A stretch of 64,000 nt of DNA, taken from Gremmenia infestans (lineage: Eukaryota; Ascomycota; Leotiomycetes; Helotiales; Hamatocanthoscyphaceae). Location of the stretch: NCBI GenBank assembly GCA_032629725.1, contig JAFEVB010000007.1, positions 806,001-870,000 on the forward strand, in the 5' to 3' direction. Below, piece by piece: positions 23,522 through 35,870 of this stretch. Under the pieces are notes generated by a model. It worked only from the letters and a program-made list of their open reading frames with translations, was not told the origin of the DNA and searched no databases. How positions within the stretch are numbered: position 1 is the first letter of the stretch; each line of letters starts with the position of its first letter. The translations under genes and the position numbers were made by a program.

Positions 23522-25245
23522 TCAATGAGCTTTTCTTAACTGATCTCGAAACTTTATGACAATAGTAAAGAAAACGACGAATTATCGATAACGCAAAACG
23601 CGTAAAAGTTCGGGCACTCTCATCGTTATATATCCACCGCCAAGCTCACACCAACATAAGAACCTTAAAATCAATATTCCATATATGTACTGTACAGTAA
23701 CTTTTTCACACAGCATATATCTCACTACTTTGGGCGAAACTCAGATTTATGTAGTAGTAAGCGAAGTTCAGCTGGCCGCGGGGTTCGTATATGCGCACAT
23801 CTTGTGCTACAGTACCCTGGCGCTGGATCCCTGGGATGATCTGCAGCCGCCAAGAAGCGAAGTGTGGGGCTGGGGTTGGGGTTGGGGTTGGGGTCAATCA
23901 TTGTAGGACCATGCACTACGGTAATAAGGCTATTTGCTCGATCATAGGATTCAAACTGAAAATGGTGGGTAAATATGACGCGATATGGAACTCAAACCTC
24001 CCAGACTTTAAGTGGAATGAAAACTTGCTGGAAGGGACCACACTTAAGGATAGGGGGCGAACCTTGAGCCGATATATGTCTTATACCAGCATTGCATCTC
24101 TACTAAGATCTGATAATAGCAAAAGGGGGAGGTATAGACTGAAAAGTACACCAGCCGTATATTTTTTTAAGGTAGTGGTAAATAATTTTTGACCTCAAAC
24201 TTGGCGTGTTCACTGACTTCGACCCGTTTGTACATAGGTATACATGGAAGGCCTAGGTCTCGTAAGAGGCAGTCTTTGCAGCAGAAATACAGTACTAATG
24301 CAATAGCCGACCTGATACTCGTGCTGAATGTAAGCGGAAGATACGCTCTCTTTCGAGGTGGGCGGTTGGGTGAGAAGTGCCCAACCGAATACCTAGTACC
24401 AAGTACATTTAGAGAAGGATCCTTCCTACCTGATATGGTAACATGAGATCTCGTCTCCCGAACCTGAGAGAGCAAATGTCGCCAGAGAACTGCCAGAGAT
24501 GAGTGAGAAGTGAAGTCATAGTCGTCGCTACTCTCAATGTCTGATTTGAATGAAAATGTTCTCCGAAGGCGCCAACACTTCTCCTGCCAAATAATGTGCG
24601 CAAAAGATCTGTCTAGAATTGAGGGAATTCAGGCTACACTTATAGCGAAGGTATTTCTACCTCGACACATAACCAGCCTTGAAATTCGGACCATCTAAAA
24701 CCTACTCTCTATTTAACAAGAAAAATACTCGAAAATGTCCTTCGTGGATGACATTGCAGGAAGGAAGAATCCGACGGCATGTAATGTTGCGCTTATAGCG
24801 GAATTCTCGACAGCAACGATGAATGCAGGCCAGAACACACCTTCCAAAGCTTGAGGCTACATAGAGCGGCAGTGTTGTGTCACCGCTGTGGTATGATATG
24901 AAGACGGATATTGGCTACTTAGCTAGTTGGCTCCCGCAAGGGATAATCGTCTATCTGAGCAGCACCATGCTCCCAAGAAGAGCTTACAGCTTTGTGTTGG
25001 ACAATGCTGTGAAAGTGTAGTTATAGATATATATAAGTTGCAATTGAGTGACAATTTTGTCGTGAATCATGTAGGTTTCCGAGCCTCACTCTTGTTTGTG
25101 ACACCAATTTCGTTGCGTCTCCTCCCCAGTCTTTCTTTTAAATACGCCGATTCACTCCGGAGTAGATGTTCGCCTACCTCGCCGCTTCTTCCTTCAACAA
25201 TTTCCGTCCAAATCCAACATCTTCAAAGGTAGGAAAGCAGTCACG
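23522..25245. other. 1.7-kb region without a supported gene; GGGGTT tract
   Basis: Contains a G-rich tandem tract at 23865-23895, about four GGGGTT units, resembling ciliate telomere text rather than fungal TTAGGG. Open frames here overlap on both strands and have no family text. The right end is the promoter region of the DUF2231 gene. Confidence 0.5.
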
Positions 25246-25823
25246 ATGGCAGGGTAAGGACTCCCTTGGTCTGTTTGCGCGATATCCAGTATTGACTTCT
25301 AAACAGCATTCAACTCCACCCCGCGAGCGTTCATTTCCCCATCACCTTCATCGCTTTGACCGGCTTCCTCGATTTGCTTTACTCCGCTGCAAGTTTTCCT
25401 CCAACAGCTTCCTTCATTCTCTCCACCTTCAAATATCTGGAGGTACCATCGGCCCTTGTGGAGCTATTGCCTCAGCTGTCCTTCTATACCACCATTCTGG
25501 CTCTCGTCACAACCATTCCCGCCATTGTCACCGGATTCTCGGATCTGCTCCCATTGATTCTACGCGATGGATTCGGTACGCCAAAGGTTCGAACTGGGCT
25601 GCTACACGCTGGGCTCAACGATGTTGCGACTGCGATGATGGCATTCAATTGGTGGACGAGGAGACACGTGGAGGATTTGGCGCCTACAGCTGTCAATACG
25701 ATGCTGAGCGGTCTATTGGCTATGCCGGTGATGTTCTACGCCGCTTCGTTAGGTGGACACCTTGTTTATGGATATGGGATGGGGGTTGGCAAGTCGAGCA
25801 ATAAGCAGAAGAAGACTCAATAA
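25246..25823 (+). CDS. DUF2231 family integral membrane protein
   Basis: Two exons: 25246-25253 (8 nt, ATG GCA GG) and 25307-25823, giving 174 residues. The joint restores the family hallmark IQLHPASVHFPITFIAL near the N-terminus, where the HP..VHFP text is diagnostic of DUF2231. About four transmembrane segments follow (around residues 12-30, 50-75, 95-112 and 130-150), and the tail is basic (KSSNKQKKTQ). The function of the family is not established. Homologues occur in bacteria and fungi and have been linked to membrane redox or stress contexts only weakly. No neighbour suggests a partner. Confidence 0.85.
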
Positions 25824-26241
25824 ATAAAGGTTGGGGGCTTGAAGGGATCTGGGAGCTATGGCCATGGTCATGGTTCAAGGGTCTTTTCAAGAGGGCGAGG
25901 AGAGGAATAGCACGATTGAAGCAAACGAAACCAAATGTACTAATTGCAGAACATAACAATAAATACTTGCACAGCAAGAGTCTTATAAATGTCTGCCTAT
26001 TATTGATCCAAATTTGCGTCGTAAGAAGGTGTGGCTTTGATACAGTACAGTACCTTAATGCACTGTTGTGCAGAGGAACCCCTGACGTACCAAGAGCGAG
26101 GCGGTGGGGGAAGAGGGGCTAGTTATTCATTCCAGTTCTCAATTTTAATCGACATACGACTTTATTTACCATCTGCTTTACCATCTGCCCAGTCTAAACA
26201 ACACCTTCCTGCAAACCTCCCTGATACACTCCTTCAAGATG

Positions 26242-27545
26242 ATGAACTGGGCGAAACAAACGTTTGTTCCCTCATACCTGCCTAATGTGCACAACAGCTA
26301 AAGATTTTGCCACATAGGTTGGCCAATGTGGCTGGCACTCAAGAACCCATCTACGGACCCTCCGCCATACAGACTGTAACCAAGCAGGCCGAAACCACTC
26401 CCTACACCGAGCTCACACAGGACGATCTGAAATGGGACAACCTGCCCTCGACGAGCGTGGAGACGCAGGGCTTTTACTTCTTCGCGAAAAGTGGGCACAT
26501 CGCGATGGCGCAGATCATCCACAGCAATGTCGCGTATGAATGCCTGGGTCCAGCAGATACATATTTGATTGCTGATTAGGAACACAGCGGCATAAAGAGA
26601 ACAAGTCAATTCAACACCAAAATTTTCTACCCAAAGAAGGAGAACAAAGCCCATCTCTGGTCCTCGGACCCGCTATCTGATGTCGACTTCAGTGACGACG
26701 GACATAACTTCTACGCCAGGGACGTCGCTGTTGAACTGGTAGAGGATGGAAAAACATACACGATCAAGTCCCTATCGAATGAGAAATCCATTGTAAACCT
26801 TACGATCACTCAAGAAGCGCCTGGTTTCAAGGTCGGCAAAGATGGAAAGACATACTATGGCACAGACCCTGAAGCACCATGGGGATTCATGAGACACGAG
26901 TTCTGGCCGAGAGCCAAGTCCTCAGGAACGATAGTTACGGATGATGGAACGCTTGATCTCGAGGGCCAGGCTATGTTCATCCATGCCAATCAGGGCATGA
27001 AACCACATCACGCAGCTGGAAAGTGGAAGTTTGTTAACTTCCAAGGCCCAACCTACTCTGCGGTCTTCATGCAGTTCACCACTCCTCCATCTTACGGATC
27101 AACAGTTGTCAACATGGGTGGCGTGGTCAAGGGATCCGAGATCCTTACAGCAGGCACGTCTATCAACGCAGAGTTCACGAAAGTCAAGCCAGATACAGAG
27201 AATGACTGGCCAGAGCCAGAGGCTATCAGGGTCCAGTGGACTGGCAAGACGAAAGACGGAAAGTCGGTCGAGGCAGTACTCGATGGTCCACTCGACGAGA
27301 GACTCGACAGAATCGATGTCATGGCAGAAGTTCCCGGATTCGTGAAAGCCATTGTAGCTTCAGCTGCTGGCACGAGGCCATATATTTACCAGGTTTGTGA
27401 ATCACTTCCGTAAAGTGGTTTAATGCTGATAAACATATAGTACTCCCCCCACGAGCACCCAGTCTCGTTGAAAGTCAAGGTAGGTGATGAGGAAGTAATT
27501 GAGGACGGTAGTCTCTTTTCCGAGGCCACATTTATCAGCGCATAA
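26242..27545 (+). CDS. svf1: Survival factor 1 (Svf1 family)
   Basis: Fungal Svf1 is a lipocalin-like protein at membranes, linked to oxidative-stress survival and ceramide handling. Exons 26242-26261, 26318-26533, 26588-27392 and 27441-27545 join in frame to 381 residues. The N-terminus reads MNWAKQTLANVAGTQEPIYGP, then GFYFFAKSGHIAMAQIIHSN, TSQFNTKIFYPKKE, AHLWSSDPLSDVDFSDD, EAPWGFMRHEFWPRA and IFIHANQG-like text, all Svf1 hallmarks. An extra ATG lies one codon earlier (26239). Length equals the usual family length. The final exon supplies YSPHEHPVSLKVKVGDEE, matching the conserved C-terminal strand. Confidence 0.93.
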
Positions 27546-27984
27546 TCGGGCGGCGAATTTGGTTTCTCATTGTATTGCATCGTTGGCCTACTATGCCATG
27601 GCGTTGAGTAGAAAGGCACCACACTCGTTGGGAAATAACGCGTGACTTTGAAGCAAAGGGAGCAGCGAATAATAGAGTCCATTGTTTAAGAGACTTGAAT
27701 CCAGATATATTTTACTGCCTCGATTGCCATTGCATGACTTCTGTAAAGTGAATAGGTACTGAGGAAAAGCTTCGACTTTGGCGGTGTTTTATTGTGAACC
27801 TGACCCCTCAACGCGCTAAAGATACAGCTCGGCCTAACGCGTGTTCTACTCGTACCTCATCGCTTGATGCACAACAACTCCTCCCATTAGAACAGTACTT
27901 TGATCTCACCACCACCACGCTGATTCTTTGGAGATCCTGTCCTCAGTATATTCCATCAAACTCGATCCGCCAAGGAATCCTACA

Positions 27985-28851
27985 ATGCCTTTGTTCAATA
28001 GTCCCTCCATGCGTGGTCCCCGTCCAGCCGGACGCCCTCAAGGCTCCGTGGGCGGAAAGACCGTAGCTGGGTCTGGTGTTGCCAGCTCATCCGGTCCTCA
28101 AGGCCGAGGAAAGGGAACCAGAGGCTTGGGTCTCGGGAAATCGAATCTCAAGCGTCACAGGTACGGACGTCTATCCGATTTATCACCTGCGATAGTACCT
28201 TTCTTCGTATCCCTTGCATTGCAGTGAATCTGATCTGCGTTCTTCGCATCATAGGAAGATATTGAAGGATAATATCATGGCAGTCAGTAAGTTCTTTTCT
28301 TTTCCTTTCCCTTCTTTCGCTCTACGGGGTATGGATTCTATTGTTGAAAATGAAATCAAATGGAGTGAATGCTAATTGTGGATGTTTGATAAATAGCCAA
28401 GAGCGATATCCGGTATGCATGCGTCCTTGAAGCATCGTGAATGCTTCATTCCTTTGAAAGCCGAGTAAGAATTAATAATATACCCCAGACGATTGGCGCG
28501 ACGTGGAGGCGTGAAGCGGATCTCAGGAATGATCTATCAGGAAACTCGGGATGTGCTGAGGAAGTACCTTTCGTCGGTATGGCATGCAAGCCTCTCTCCC
28601 CCTCCTTCCTATACTAAAAAGGTTTAGATATTGAACGACTGCGTCCTGATCTGCGAACATTCGAAGCGGAAAACTGTCACAGTCACAGATGTACGAAGTT
28701 CCTCTCCTTACGTTGCGGATGATGTGAATCTTGCTAATATATATGATTGCTTTACTAGGTCATCTGGTCGCTGAAAAGACAAGGCCGGCCGATCTATGGA
28801 TTTGATCAAAATGCGCTTTCGAAGACACCACAGACGAAGAAGAGATACTGA
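27985..28851 (+). CDS. Divergent histone H4 variant with N- and C-terminal extensions
   Basis: Six exons: 27985-28160, 28255-28286, 28397-28412 (16 nt), 28489-28576, 28628-28690 and 28759-28851, giving 155 residues against 102 for canonical H4. The core matches H4: GRGKGTRGLGLGK, LKRHRKILKDNI, IRRLARRGGVKRISGMIYQ, KRKTVTVTD and LKRQGRPIYGF. It has an N-terminal extension of about 35 residues before the GRGKG tail, an extension of about 17 residues after YGF (ending KTPQTKKRY), two cysteines in DCVLICEH where canonical H4 has none, and a changed loop (MAVTKSD for QGITKPA). Neurospora has a described H4 variant gene (hH4v), and this is probably its counterpart (inference). A nucleosomal role is expected but unproven. 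Confidence 0.9.
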
Positions 28852-30090
28852 TTCCCTCACGCACGGTTTTTCGACTTTTCAGACGTTTCTCTCTATTTAC
28901 TGTACTGTGCATGGGCAATTTCAACGGCTGATGGGGCATGGCGTTATGATACCAGAATCGGGCGTTTGGGCGGGCATATCACATGGCTGTGTCATGATTA
29001 TGAAGATACGAAGGGGCATAGACATATGAACAAGCTTTTGTATTTGTGCATCAAGGATAATACTTCTGAAATGCTGCTGGCGGATAGATGTAACACGGAG
29101 GCTAGAAGACAGCCATCTATTCGGCGTACAATTAAGTTGCAAGGCTGAGTAATTAATAACAAAAGACTTGAAGAGGAGTTTGAAAATAACCGGGCGGCTT
29201 TCAGTTAATTGCATGTTTAGCGACTATTAACCCGCCCCCCCCTTTCTCCTCTTAGGCATTTTTTAGTGCTATCTATCACTTCTGGACTCGGCTTGTATTT
29301 ATGTCTTATCTGTCCATATCGTCAGTCTTGCGTTCAAAGGTCATTCATTATAACTATAAATCCACAACGGCCATTTTTTATATCCTCAGCAGCGTTAATA
29401 CCCCAACTCCTTCCTCCTCTCCCTCTCCCCCTCTCCACACCCCCCTTATACCTATCCATCAATCCCGCCCCCTCATCCCAGGACACTATTTCACTCCACT
29501 TCCCCTTCCACTCCCACTGTAAATTTTCCATCCGAACAAATCTAGTGATTACCTACCAGCCGTGAAATGAGAATTTTCATTCGAAGGCTGTAGATAGAAG
29601 GTGGAACTATCTTGCTTAGTTTTACTGGGTAGTAGATACTACGTATAGCCAGCGGTATAGAATAGTACCATGGTTCAATACCCTGCCGTCTATCCCTTGG
29701 TAAATACATCTCTCTTTCTACCCTCAGCTTAGGTAGTTTTTGCATTGAATAACATCTTCCGTTTGAGGAACCAGAAGGAGAAAAAGAAAATATTAGATTT
29801 TGGATTTTGGATTTTGATTTGGGTATTGTATTATATTATATGTATTGTGTTGTACTTGATCATCTTTGCTCAGACAGATACAGATGAATGGGCTTGCATA
29901 CAATCCAAGTAATTAAGCAAATCCAAGCAGCAAATACATACTCTGTATGTGTTATTCTACTTACAGTGTAAAAGTAGACAGAGGTTGTATACAAGCCATG
30001 TAGCTTGGGTCAGCAATGCCTACGAAGAGGGTTGTTTGTTTCTCTTTTTCTGAACCATTTCCAGACTGGCATAAGAGATGTGGGTACATG
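28852..30090. other. Intergenic between H4 variant and hxB
   Basis: No supported gene. It contains a pyrimidine-rich stretch at 29400-29520 and an AT-rich stretch at 29780-29860. The segment near 29675 has a T-arm-like GGTTCAATACC but no matching acceptor stem or D arm. Both flanking genes end here, so 3' UTRs are expected at each side. Confidence 0.5.
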
Positions 30091-32576
30091 TCATGTGGAA
30101 GCCTTCACCACATCACCAATGCTAACAAAAACTCTATCCCTATTTCCCCACATAAGCGACATGTGCTCCCCGAAATACACCTTATTGTCGAACCGCCTCG
30201 TCTTGGCCAGCGTCACGAACGGCTCCTCGCTCTTAGCGCCCGTCTCTTGGTTTACGCAGACCATTGAGCAGCGTTGGCATTTGCCTAGCATTTGGAAGAG
30301 TGCTGGCGTTGCGCAGTCGCCGATTTCGAGGTGCGTCCAGGTGTCTTCTAGGTAGGCGGGCGCGGGTGTGAGAGACGATGGGGAGGAGCCGATGACGATG
30401 TTTGAGCGGAAGACGGAGTAGTGGATGGGGGGTTTTCCACGTGCGATTAGTTCCGCGTTGAGGGCATCGAGGGAGGGGCGGGTGGTGCATAAGATAGGAC
30501 TTTCGTTGGAGAAGAGGAGGGGTCGAGATGTGGAGGAAGTTGGGCTTTGCGGAGGCGTGGGGAAGGGAGTCTGGACTGTAGCTGGAAGCATGCTTTCCTC
30601 CATTGGTCGCTTGCGCGGGACTTGGGTCTTCTGTAGATGAGGCTTCGAGTGGCGCGTACTGGGTCCTGCAGCGGAAGCTGGGAAGCGTGCTAGGTTGCAA
30701 GGTACGCCGAGCGCGGAGGTGAAGAAGTCGCTGATTTGTGGCGAGTTGTAAGGGGTTATGTTCGCGACTGTGCCGCTGGAATTCGATGGCTGGGTCTTGA
30801 AGTCCGCAGAGCGGAAATCTAATGGGACGGAAACTTGCTCGGGGGCTTCTTCACTCTCATCCCCCTTCACTCTGACTCGCAATAAGCCTTGCTCTATATC
30901 AATCTCGGGTTTTAAGAGTGCCATCCTGGGATACCGCTTCTGGCTCAATATTCTACCTGTTCCGGAGTGTACCAGGCACCATTCTCTATCAAATGATAAT
31001 CCTTCTTTCTTGATTTCCCATGGAGTATTCGTGGGAACTGGCCAGCCGGAACAGCTTTTGATGGGATATACAGTGAGGCTTTCGACAAAAAGCGAATGCG
31101 TCTCTACTTTCTCAGAGTTTGAATCGTCGACTTGTTGGCTTTCTTCCTCGACGAAAAATTGATTCACGAAGTCTATGAATGTCGTAACATCCGTCATATT
31201 GCTCATTGCGCCGAGACTGACACGTATGATGCCCGTTGGCTTTCCTCCGACGCCTAGGCTATTAATACCACAGCGCTGACCAAGAGCAAGGTTTTCTCGC
31301 ATCTCGGAAGGTGAGATATCTAGGTAATGAGCTATGCCGCCAGAATTGCAAACACCTCCGATTCGTAGGTGTATGTTTCTGATGGAAGCAATTTTTTCAA
31401 TTTCCGAGTTATCAACCCATTGTGCATTGCTATCTTTAATGTTAAAAGCAACTGTAGGACCCTGTTCTTTGCCGCCGTAAGATGACGGTGAGTCTGTATA
31501 TATTATGCAGACTGGTTGGCCGTTAAAGTGCTTCAAAGTGGATAGACCTTGGTACAGGTTCCGTGCTAGCGTAGAAGTGTGTTTTGATATTTGATCCATA
31601 GATCCGTACAGACGTGTTTGCACATCAAACGCACTGTTGAGAGCGAGAATATTGTGTACGGGTAGAGTTCCATCCTCCAACTGCTGATGGATAGTTTCGT
31701 TCTTTGGAATGTAACATTGCTCTTCGAGACAAGTGACTAGGTCTACAGTACCACCACCAAAGTATTTCCGTTGGCTTAACATGTGACCAGCAGACTTGCG
31801 CACAATAAGTGCACCCAAATCTGGAAAGCCGAAGATTTTATAGAAGCTCATCGAAAGGAAATCGGGCGCTTCGTCGAGGTTGCTCAGATCTAGTTGAGCC
31901 GACGAAACGAACGCCGCAACGTCGAGTAATGTATATGTGTTGCTTTTAGTCTTTCGAACTTGACCTGGCCATGTCAGTGGCAGTCGACGTCCGTTCATGT
32001 TTGATTGTGCCGGGTAGGCAAATAGTGTTGGCATTTCGCCACTCTCCTCACGAGCTTCATCGCCAGACCCGATCCAATGCTCAACCACCTCATCTGACGT
32101 AAAACAATGACCTCGCGAGGCACTTTCTCGTACGCCTATAAGACTCGTGTGGGCGTCTCGATGATATAGGTAAGAAAAACCCTTGTCCCTGGATCTGAAC
32201 CCCTCGGTCACGATTTTGATTGCAGCGGTTGCGTTTGCAGTAAATACCACATCGAACTCTTCTGGGTCCGCTTTGACGAATTGCAAGACCCGGAGACGGA
32301 CATTGTCTATATTTTTGGTGGATAGAATGGATGATGCGGAACCAGAGTGAGGGTTGCCATACAGCCCATCTATCATGGACGTGGCGAAACTCTCAACAAG
32401 CGACTTGGCGTATAGAGTTGTTCCAGAATGATCAAGATATGTCGCATCTGTAATTAATTTTAGCGCTATGGAAATAAGTAAAGTAATTGTAAAGGGGGTA
32501 GACCTTTGAGCATGGGATACTCTCGTTGCCGGATGGTGTCAATGTCCTCCCTGTAGAACCTGTCTGTAGGAGACAT
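30091..32576 (-). CDS. hxB: Molybdenum cofactor sulfurase
   Basis: PLP enzyme that converts oxo-Moco to the sulfurated form needed by xanthine-dehydrogenase-family enzymes such as HxnS. Exons 32576-32504 and 32447-30091 give 809 residues. The N-terminal NifS-like part reads DATYLDHSGTTLYAKS, YGNPHSGSASS, and the PLP lysine region FLSMSFYKIFGFPDLGALIV. The substrate cysteine context HLRIGGVCNSGG follows. The C-terminal MOSC part starts near LTVYPIKSCSGWPV and has RFPASAAG, QMLGKCQRCSMVCVN and KTRRFDNKVYFGEHM. Length and domain order equal fungal HxB. It sits at the left edge of the nicotinate cluster, 600 bp from hxnM and on the same strand. Confidence 0.96.
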
Positions 32577-33177
32577 TTCGAGCTGTGTGAAGCAATCCAA
32601 TGCAATCCAGGCTCGATGGCCAGCCAGTGGTGGGAGTGGAGGGCACAGTCAGCTTTCTATCTATTCCACTATCGGCAATGGGGGCAGGCAGTAGTGGAAA
32701 TGCAAGTAATGCGGGATTTGTGTCACGGCTGTCTGTCATGGAAAGTAGAGTTGTAGAGTTACAGATTATATCAAAGAGGAGTGAATTACAATCAATGTTC
32801 TCCTGTCTTTCCGTAGACGGCCCGTGAAAGCCCATTACTGTACACTAGCGTGAACTGTTTGTTTCGTGGGTGGGTGGGTGGCAGCTCTAGGGTACAGGAC
32901 GCCGAAAATCACCCAAACAATGCTACGGATTAGCGGCTCAAACGCTATATTTTATTTCTTATCGACGAACACGACGTCGGAGGGCTCCGAAGACCGACCA
33001 ATCTTGAAACTTTAGTGATACCTAGGTACCTGCATTAGGTAAGTACCTACCTACGGAGTAGATAAAATAAATCTCAGGGGTTAAGCTAGACTCAATTGAA
33101 CATTTCGATTTGGAAGGCACATTCTTATTATAAAGTCTCATCTCATTCATTCGCTTTGATTTAAATTATCTAGCTGG

Positions 33178-34412
33178 CTATGATATATATATTTTCAAAA
33201 CCTCTTCTGCAGATGCTGGCATCAGAGCGCCCTCTGGTGCGGTATTCTTGCTCTTAAAATCGTCACACATCTGCTCCATCGTCACCCATTCCACCCCTTC
33301 ATGCTTGTTGATATGCTCAATAATACTATACGCCGTCAGTTTGAGATCTTTGTGTTTGGAAAAGGATTAGGAGAGACTTGCCGCTCGTGCATCAACAAAA
33401 CATGCGGGCGCCCAGATACGTCAGGATGAATAGTCATTGGGAATATGAATTCGTCGTATTCCCTGTAGAAGTAATCGAAATGGTCCTGGATTTCCAAGGT
33501 TGTTAGCATTTGTTCAATATGGGAATTAAGAGACTTCTCATACCTTCCAGATATCCTCCACATCCCTAGGATTCACCCAACCATGGGAATTTGCCGAGTT
33601 CTTGATGAACCTTTTTATGTTAACAAATTTAGAGATTTTATTTCCCGGACACGTGACCGACCCCCCCTACCAGGCTTTACCCCTCCCCGACCGCCCGATC
33701 CCCAAGCTCGCTCCGAAAAGTAAAAAGGGACTTGGACTTACATCATCGGAGGTAAATCGTCTATGTACCAGCTTCCAGGAATCTCAACTAAACCCGTAGT
33801 CTTGCCCTTTATCAGCGGCTTCATCCATTCCTCGGCCTTTTTCGTATAGTCAATCTTGGTCCACGAATCACCCGTTCTCAAAAAGTACGCCTGGCAATCC
33901 TCGTGGCTCATCGAGTGATCATACTCAATGCCATAGCTGAGCAGAAGTTCGGTTCCAGCTTCGCTAGTCTCCCACCAAGGGGCCACGCTTCCTCGAGGAG
34001 GCTTGCCGCAAAAGTCTGTGAGCATCTTGAAGGTTTTGGCGAGCACGTCCTTTTGTTGCTCAAACGTCATATCGGACGGATTCTCGTGGGAATAGCCATG
34101 GAGACCAATCTCATGACCGGCGTCGCGCACCATAGCACATTCTTCTGGGAAGGTCTCCAAAGAATGACCTGGGATGAACCAGCTGGCTTTGATGTTGTAC
34201 TTCTCGAAAAGCTTCAATAGGCGCCGTGTCCCAATAGTGCCAGCCCAAAGTCCTATGAGCGTAGGATATTAGCAGAATACTACAAAGCCTTTTTTTTAAT
34301 GCTTACCTCGTGATATGTCACTGGTCGAGTCCTCGCCGCCGTAAGATCCCAGCCAGCCGGCCACAGCATCGATGTCAACACCATAGGTACAGAGAACGCG
34401 TTTCTTTCCCAT
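33178..34412 (-). CDS. hxnM: Cyclic imide hydrolase-like CE4 protein (HxnM type)
   Basis: Polysaccharide-deacetylase fold (CE4) enzyme. In the nicotinate pathway the family member HxnM opens a cyclic imide ring (3-hydroxypiperidine-2,6-dione) to alpha-hydroxyglutaramate. Five exons: 34412-34307, 34252-33742, 33610-33544, 33485-33382 and 33325-33178, giving 311 residues. Visible motifs: CTYGVDIDAVAGWLGSYGG (Asp pair), IKASWFIPGHSLETFPE, GHEIGLHGYSHENP (two metal-binding His), APWWE, WYIDDLPPM and FPMTIHPDVSGRPHVL (catalytic His). There is no signal peptide, so it is intracellular, which speaks against chitin deacetylation. The last intron uses a GC donor (GCAAGT at 33381-33376). It is divergent from hxnW and shares its promoter. 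Confidence 0.88.
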
Positions 34413-34802
34413 CTTGGATTCTGGAATTCAATTTTGGTTTCAGAGTAGGTATGAAAGCGAATGAAGCTGAAGCGCAAACGTGTTACGGGGTATACAATGC
34501 CGATGGGTTAATCCCTTATCTTTCTGTAGCTTCACCCCTCCTTTGGTAAGTGGGGAGACCCTCAACACCAGAAGTGGGGTGGAAACACCACGAATCATGA
34601 GCAGGTGGGACCTAGATACCCGTGTTCATAAGTTGTGGAGCAACGGTTGGGGCTTTTCTCTTCGACCGAAGTCATGCCTCAGAATATATTCATTTGTCCT
34701 CTTACTTTGTGATCACTCTAGACACTTTAATCACTTTGACCTCAACTTTCCCTCACCCTTCCCACCTTCAAACAGCATCCGTGAATTCCAGCCAGTAAAA
34801 TC
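34413..34802. promoter_or_regulatory. Divergent promoter of hxnM and hxnW
   Basis: A 390-bp intergenic region between two divergently oriented cluster genes. One AreA-type GATA site (AGATAA) is present on the minus strand at 34515-34521. Known hxn genes need the pathway activator HxnR and nitrogen derepression by AreA. A site for HxnR is not known to me and is not claimed. Confidence 0.45.
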
Positions 34803-35686
34803 ATGAGCAGAGTAAGTTACTATCCCAAACATTTAACAAACAATAATTAACAGCCTCAAAGTTCTCCCTGAAAGGCCGAACAGCCCTCGTGACCGGAGGT
34901 GCTCGAGGATGCGGTCTCGCTTTCGCCCAAGGACTTGCGGAAGCCGGAGCCGACGTAGCGATCTTCGACGTAATCGCACCGGTCGAGGCATTCTTCGCCA
35001 TCGAGAATGACTACGGAGTGAAAACCGGCCATTACATCGTGGACGTGTCCAGCATCACGAGTCTCGAGGAGGGATTCGCAGCCTTCAAGGCGGATTTCGG
35101 CGGAAAACTAGACATTTGCGTACCGTGTGCTGGGATCAACCGGAATGTGTCGTTCCTGGATACCACTTTTGAGGAGTTCCAGAAGCTGTTGGGCGTTAAT
35201 GTCACGGGCGTTTATCATACGGCCCAGTTGGCTGCTAAGCAGATGATTGAGAATGGGACCAAGAAGGGGAGCATTGTGTTGGTAGCTAGTATTGCGAGTT
35301 ATATGGCGATCCGGAGTCAAATGAGTAGTGCATATTGCGGTACTAAGGGCGCGGTGAGGGCCATGGTACCAGCGATCGCTGCAGAGTTGAACCAATATGT
35401 AAGTCCACTGTTGAAATTGGGGTTGAGAACCAGCCATAGTGAAGCACGAGAGCTAAATAGAGATGACTAGGGAATCCGTGTGAACTCAATATCCCCTGGG
35501 TATGTACGGACTGAGATGACAGCGCCTTTCCCGCATCTGTTGGAGAGCTGGAAGGACGAGATTATGAATGGACGGGTTGCTGAACCGGAAGATATTCGAG
35601 GTGGCTGCGTATTTTTAGCAAGTGATGCAAGTTCTTATATGACGGGGCAAGATTTGTGTGTCGATGGAGGAGTAACAAAGTGGTAG
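34803..35686 (+). CDS. hxnW: Short-chain dehydrogenase/reductase (HxnW type)
   Basis: NAD(P)-dependent SDR. Exons 34803-34811 (9 nt), 34862-35398 and 35471-35686 give 253 residues. The acceptor of intron 1 is the CCTCAAAG at 34854-34861, because the more obvious CAG breaks the frame. Motifs: TALVTGGARGCGLAFAQG (nucleotide-binding), PCAGINRNVS (NAG-equivalent), SIVLVASIAS (catalytic Ser) and SAYCGTKGAVRAM (Tyr and Lys), with ISPGYVRTEMT. In the A. nidulans pathway HxnW is assigned to a late oxidoreduction of the hydroxylated piperidone ring. Assignment here rests on family plus position between hxnM and hxnN. Its 3' end faces hxnN with 184 bp between stops. Confidence 0.88.
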
Positions 35687-35870
35687 TTATGATCAGTAAC
35701 CTAATATATTCTAATTTCTGATGTCTATGCTGCAAACTGCTACAGTAACTTCCACGCTTGAACCCTCAACGAAATATCTAGAGAGAACTACTATAGTCAC
35801 AATCAAATATGTCCAAGGACTCTCTAAAGAACCACAAATAACGTGTCAATCATGCCAAGACACAAGTGTT

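Noticed and set aside
23865..23895. Interstitial telomere repeat
   Set aside because: The unit is GGGGTT, not the fungal TTAGGG, and there are only about four copies; simple G-rich repeat is enough.
29640..29710. T-arm-like GGTTCAATACC suggesting a tRNA
   Set aside because: No pairing acceptor stem, D arm or anticodon arm could be folded around it on either strand.
30233..30700. 155-codon minus-strand frame with Pro/Arg-rich text
   Set aside because: Shadow frame of the MOSC half of hxB.
33178..34412. Chitin deacetylase
   Set aside because: CE4 fold, but no signal peptide or chitin-binding domain and it sits in the nicotinate cluster; cyclic imide hydrolase fits better.
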